A DNA stretch of 64,000 bases from Lasiosphaeris hirsuta. Its lineage: Eukaryota > Ascomycota > Sordariomycetes > Sordariales > Lasiosphaeriaceae. Positions 63,981-64,000 of the stretch are shown piece after piece (position 1 is the first letter of the stretch; the number at the start of each line of letters is the position of its first letter). A program made the translations under genes and the position numbers. The notes beneath the pieces were generated by a model that made no database searches, was not told where the DNA came from, and saw only the letters and a program-made list of their open reading frames with translations. The stretch spans positions 5,394,001 to 5,458,000 of the forward strand of contig JAUKUA010000002.1 of the NCBI GenBank assembly GCA_030549175.1, in the 5' to 3' direction.

Positions 63981-64000
63981 TTCTTTTTTCAGAGCGGTGA

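Overview
The window is nuclear DNA of a filamentous ascomycete, most likely a Sordariomycete, perhaps of the Sordariales. The signs are GC-rich coding sequence, mostly short introns (about 50-80 nt) with GTAAGT-like donors and CTAAC/CTGAY branch sites, one gene at a time on either strand, and fungal protein families (Ssk1, mS45, AzgA, an Rvs167/Hob1 BAR-SH3 protein, fungal Tad2, a SARAF relic). Species identity is inference. I see no rRNA, tRNA, CRISPR array or intact transposon.

Left part (1-16.7 kb): the N-terminus of an unknown minus-strand gene; the HOG-pathway response regulator SSK1; mitochondrial ribosomal protein mS45; a four-exon Cys-based tyrosine phosphatase; a three-exon 71-residue RanBP2-type zinc-finger microprotein; and a small four-TM MARVEL-like protein. 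Middle part (20.9-46 kb): a conserved Ser-rich fungal protein, the BAR-SH3 adaptor, a ZGRF1/Mte1/Dbl2-type recombination protein, two tandem genes that each combine a C-x2-C-x6-C half zinc cluster with C-terminal membrane segments, the tRNA wobble deaminase subunit TAD2, a double GFA/CENP-V-domain protein, and the purine transporter AzgA. Right part (49-64 kb): a decayed SARAF-type gene, an unrecognised helical protein, a WD40-like protein, a divergent homogentisate dioxygenase family member, and a GRIP-domain golgin whose last exon lies beyond the long reading frame.

The genes do not form an obvious pathway cluster; they look like ordinary housekeeping and signalling genes separated by 0.3-4.2 kb intergenic regions. 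These hold homopolymer G/C tracts, short tandem repeats and little else I can support. All gene models are spliced by eye and checked for reading-frame continuity; no database search was possible. The most interesting items are the paired half-zinc-cluster/membrane genes, the zinc-finger microprotein with a CAG-TAG tandem acceptor, and the damaged SARAF gene with a poly-C frame break.
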